Shown in pieces: positions 63,298 to 64,000 of a DNA stretch of 64,000 nt. The stretch is from Ceratodon purpureus (lineage: Eukaryota; Streptophyta; Bryopsida; Pseudoditrichales; Ditrichaceae): assembly GCA_014871385.1 (NCBI GenBank), contig CM026428.1:9964772-10028771 (forward strand). Reading direction: 5' to 3'. The notes beneath the pieces were generated by a model. That model saw only the letters and a program-made list of their open reading frames with translations, was not told the origin of the DNA and made no database searches. A program made the position numbers and the translations under genes. The stretch's first letter is position 1; every line of letters starts with the position of its first letter.

Positions 63298-64000
63298 CTC
63301 TGATTCAAGGTCACTTCGTATATATACCGATCATCGATCGAGAAGCTATGGACGAGTTTTCAGCCAACGTATATTCGAGTGCCGTGATCACCATCTCGGT
63401 GGTCGGTACATAGAAACTGGCTGCTTAGACCCCTAATCTTTCCCGTCGGTTTTTGGTCGTAGAAAAGTGATAATCTTTCAGTATATTTTGGCGAGAGCTG
63501 CTAGTGCCACAGAGATCTCTTAGTGGATTTTACAATGGTGTTGTTTGACAGCGTTATGAATATCAAGCTGTGGTGACGACGTTTTCTATAAATTAATACA
63601 AGCAAGCTTTCTGAAATTTCAATTGAGCATCGCATAACATTAGCCTCGTGTGCATTTTGCTACTCTGGTGTCGGTAGTTTGTGCACCTTTGCTCTTCTGG
63701 AATACTGCTGGAGTTACCACCTCCGGAGTTGCATTCGGAGTCGTTTCCGTGAGACTGTTCGATCGTAATTTGTTCGCAATTTCTTTGTATAGAATTTCAG
63801 AGCATTTAGTTTTGGATACTGTCTAAAAGCAATACTTAATTATTGCTGAACAGAACAGCGATTTAATCTAAACTAAATGCACCGAAAGTGATCTTCAATG
63901 GAGTTAACAAAATCACTAGATTAACTATCCATATTTAACAAATCTTCTATCACTTCGTGTGAAAGAAACTTGATTTTATTCTAATTTAAAGCATAAAATG
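63298..64000. other. 3' flank of GST copy 3
   Basis: The 3' UTR and downstream AT-rich DNA. No further gene recognised before the window end. Confidence 0.4.

Overview
This is nuclear DNA of a land plant. The genes are widely spaced, with GT-AG introns of about 100-700 bp in most of them. Plant markers include a plastid-targeted adenylosuccinate synthetase, a plant-type ARP4, phi-class glutathione S-transferases, a phytocyanin-family protein, telobox-like AAACCCTA motifs in leaders, and a cluster of intronic C/D snoRNAs. The protein sequences and the phi-GST cluster look most like a bryophyte, probably a moss. That placement is inference from memory of protein families, not a measurement.

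Layout: (1) 1-19250 is a housekeeping block. It holds the 5' exons of ARP4 (-), an EMAPII/Arc1p-type tRNA-binding protein (+, intronless), adenylosuccinate synthetase (+, 5 exons) with three tandem C/D box snoRNAs in intron 1, 6-phosphogluconate dehydrogenase (+, intronless), alpha-tubulin (+, 6 exons, complete) and a mitochondrial thiamine-pyrophosphate carrier (-, 7 exons, complete). (2) 20949-22964 is a membrane protein with two phytocyanin-like domains that have lost most copper ligands (-). (3) 24700-46000 is a transposon-rich block. Its centrepiece is a 12,450-bp element at 25264-37713 bounded by CAGGGTTGT terminal inverted repeats and a perfect 8-bp target-site duplication (CACGTGTT). 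It carries an intact hAT transposase and two intronless cargo genes, an atypical protein kinase and a RING-H2 protein. Five GC-rich minisatellite arrays punctuate it, and three of them sit just upstream of a TATA box preceding one of the three genes. Next to it lie a decayed En/Spm (Ptta)-like transposase, a foldback element, a Tourist-like MITE with an internal AT-rich minisatellite, and another inverted-repeat element. (4) 45581-47230 is a 2-oxoglutarate/Fe(II) dioxygenase-like gene (-), only partly resolved. (5) 53493-63297 holds three phi-class GST genes with the same three-exon structure (two -, one +), separated by gene-poor DNA with small inverted-repeat elements.

The housekeeping genes have no shared pathway; this is ordinary eukaryotic gene order. 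The strongest candidate for an undescribed system is the giant cargo-bearing hAT element. Its matching target-site duplication, uninterrupted reading frames and repeated array-TATA-gene module suggest a recent insertion of a self-contained unit.

All exon limits were assigned by eye from reading frame, splice consensus and remembered family sequences. No alignment, expression data or database search was available.
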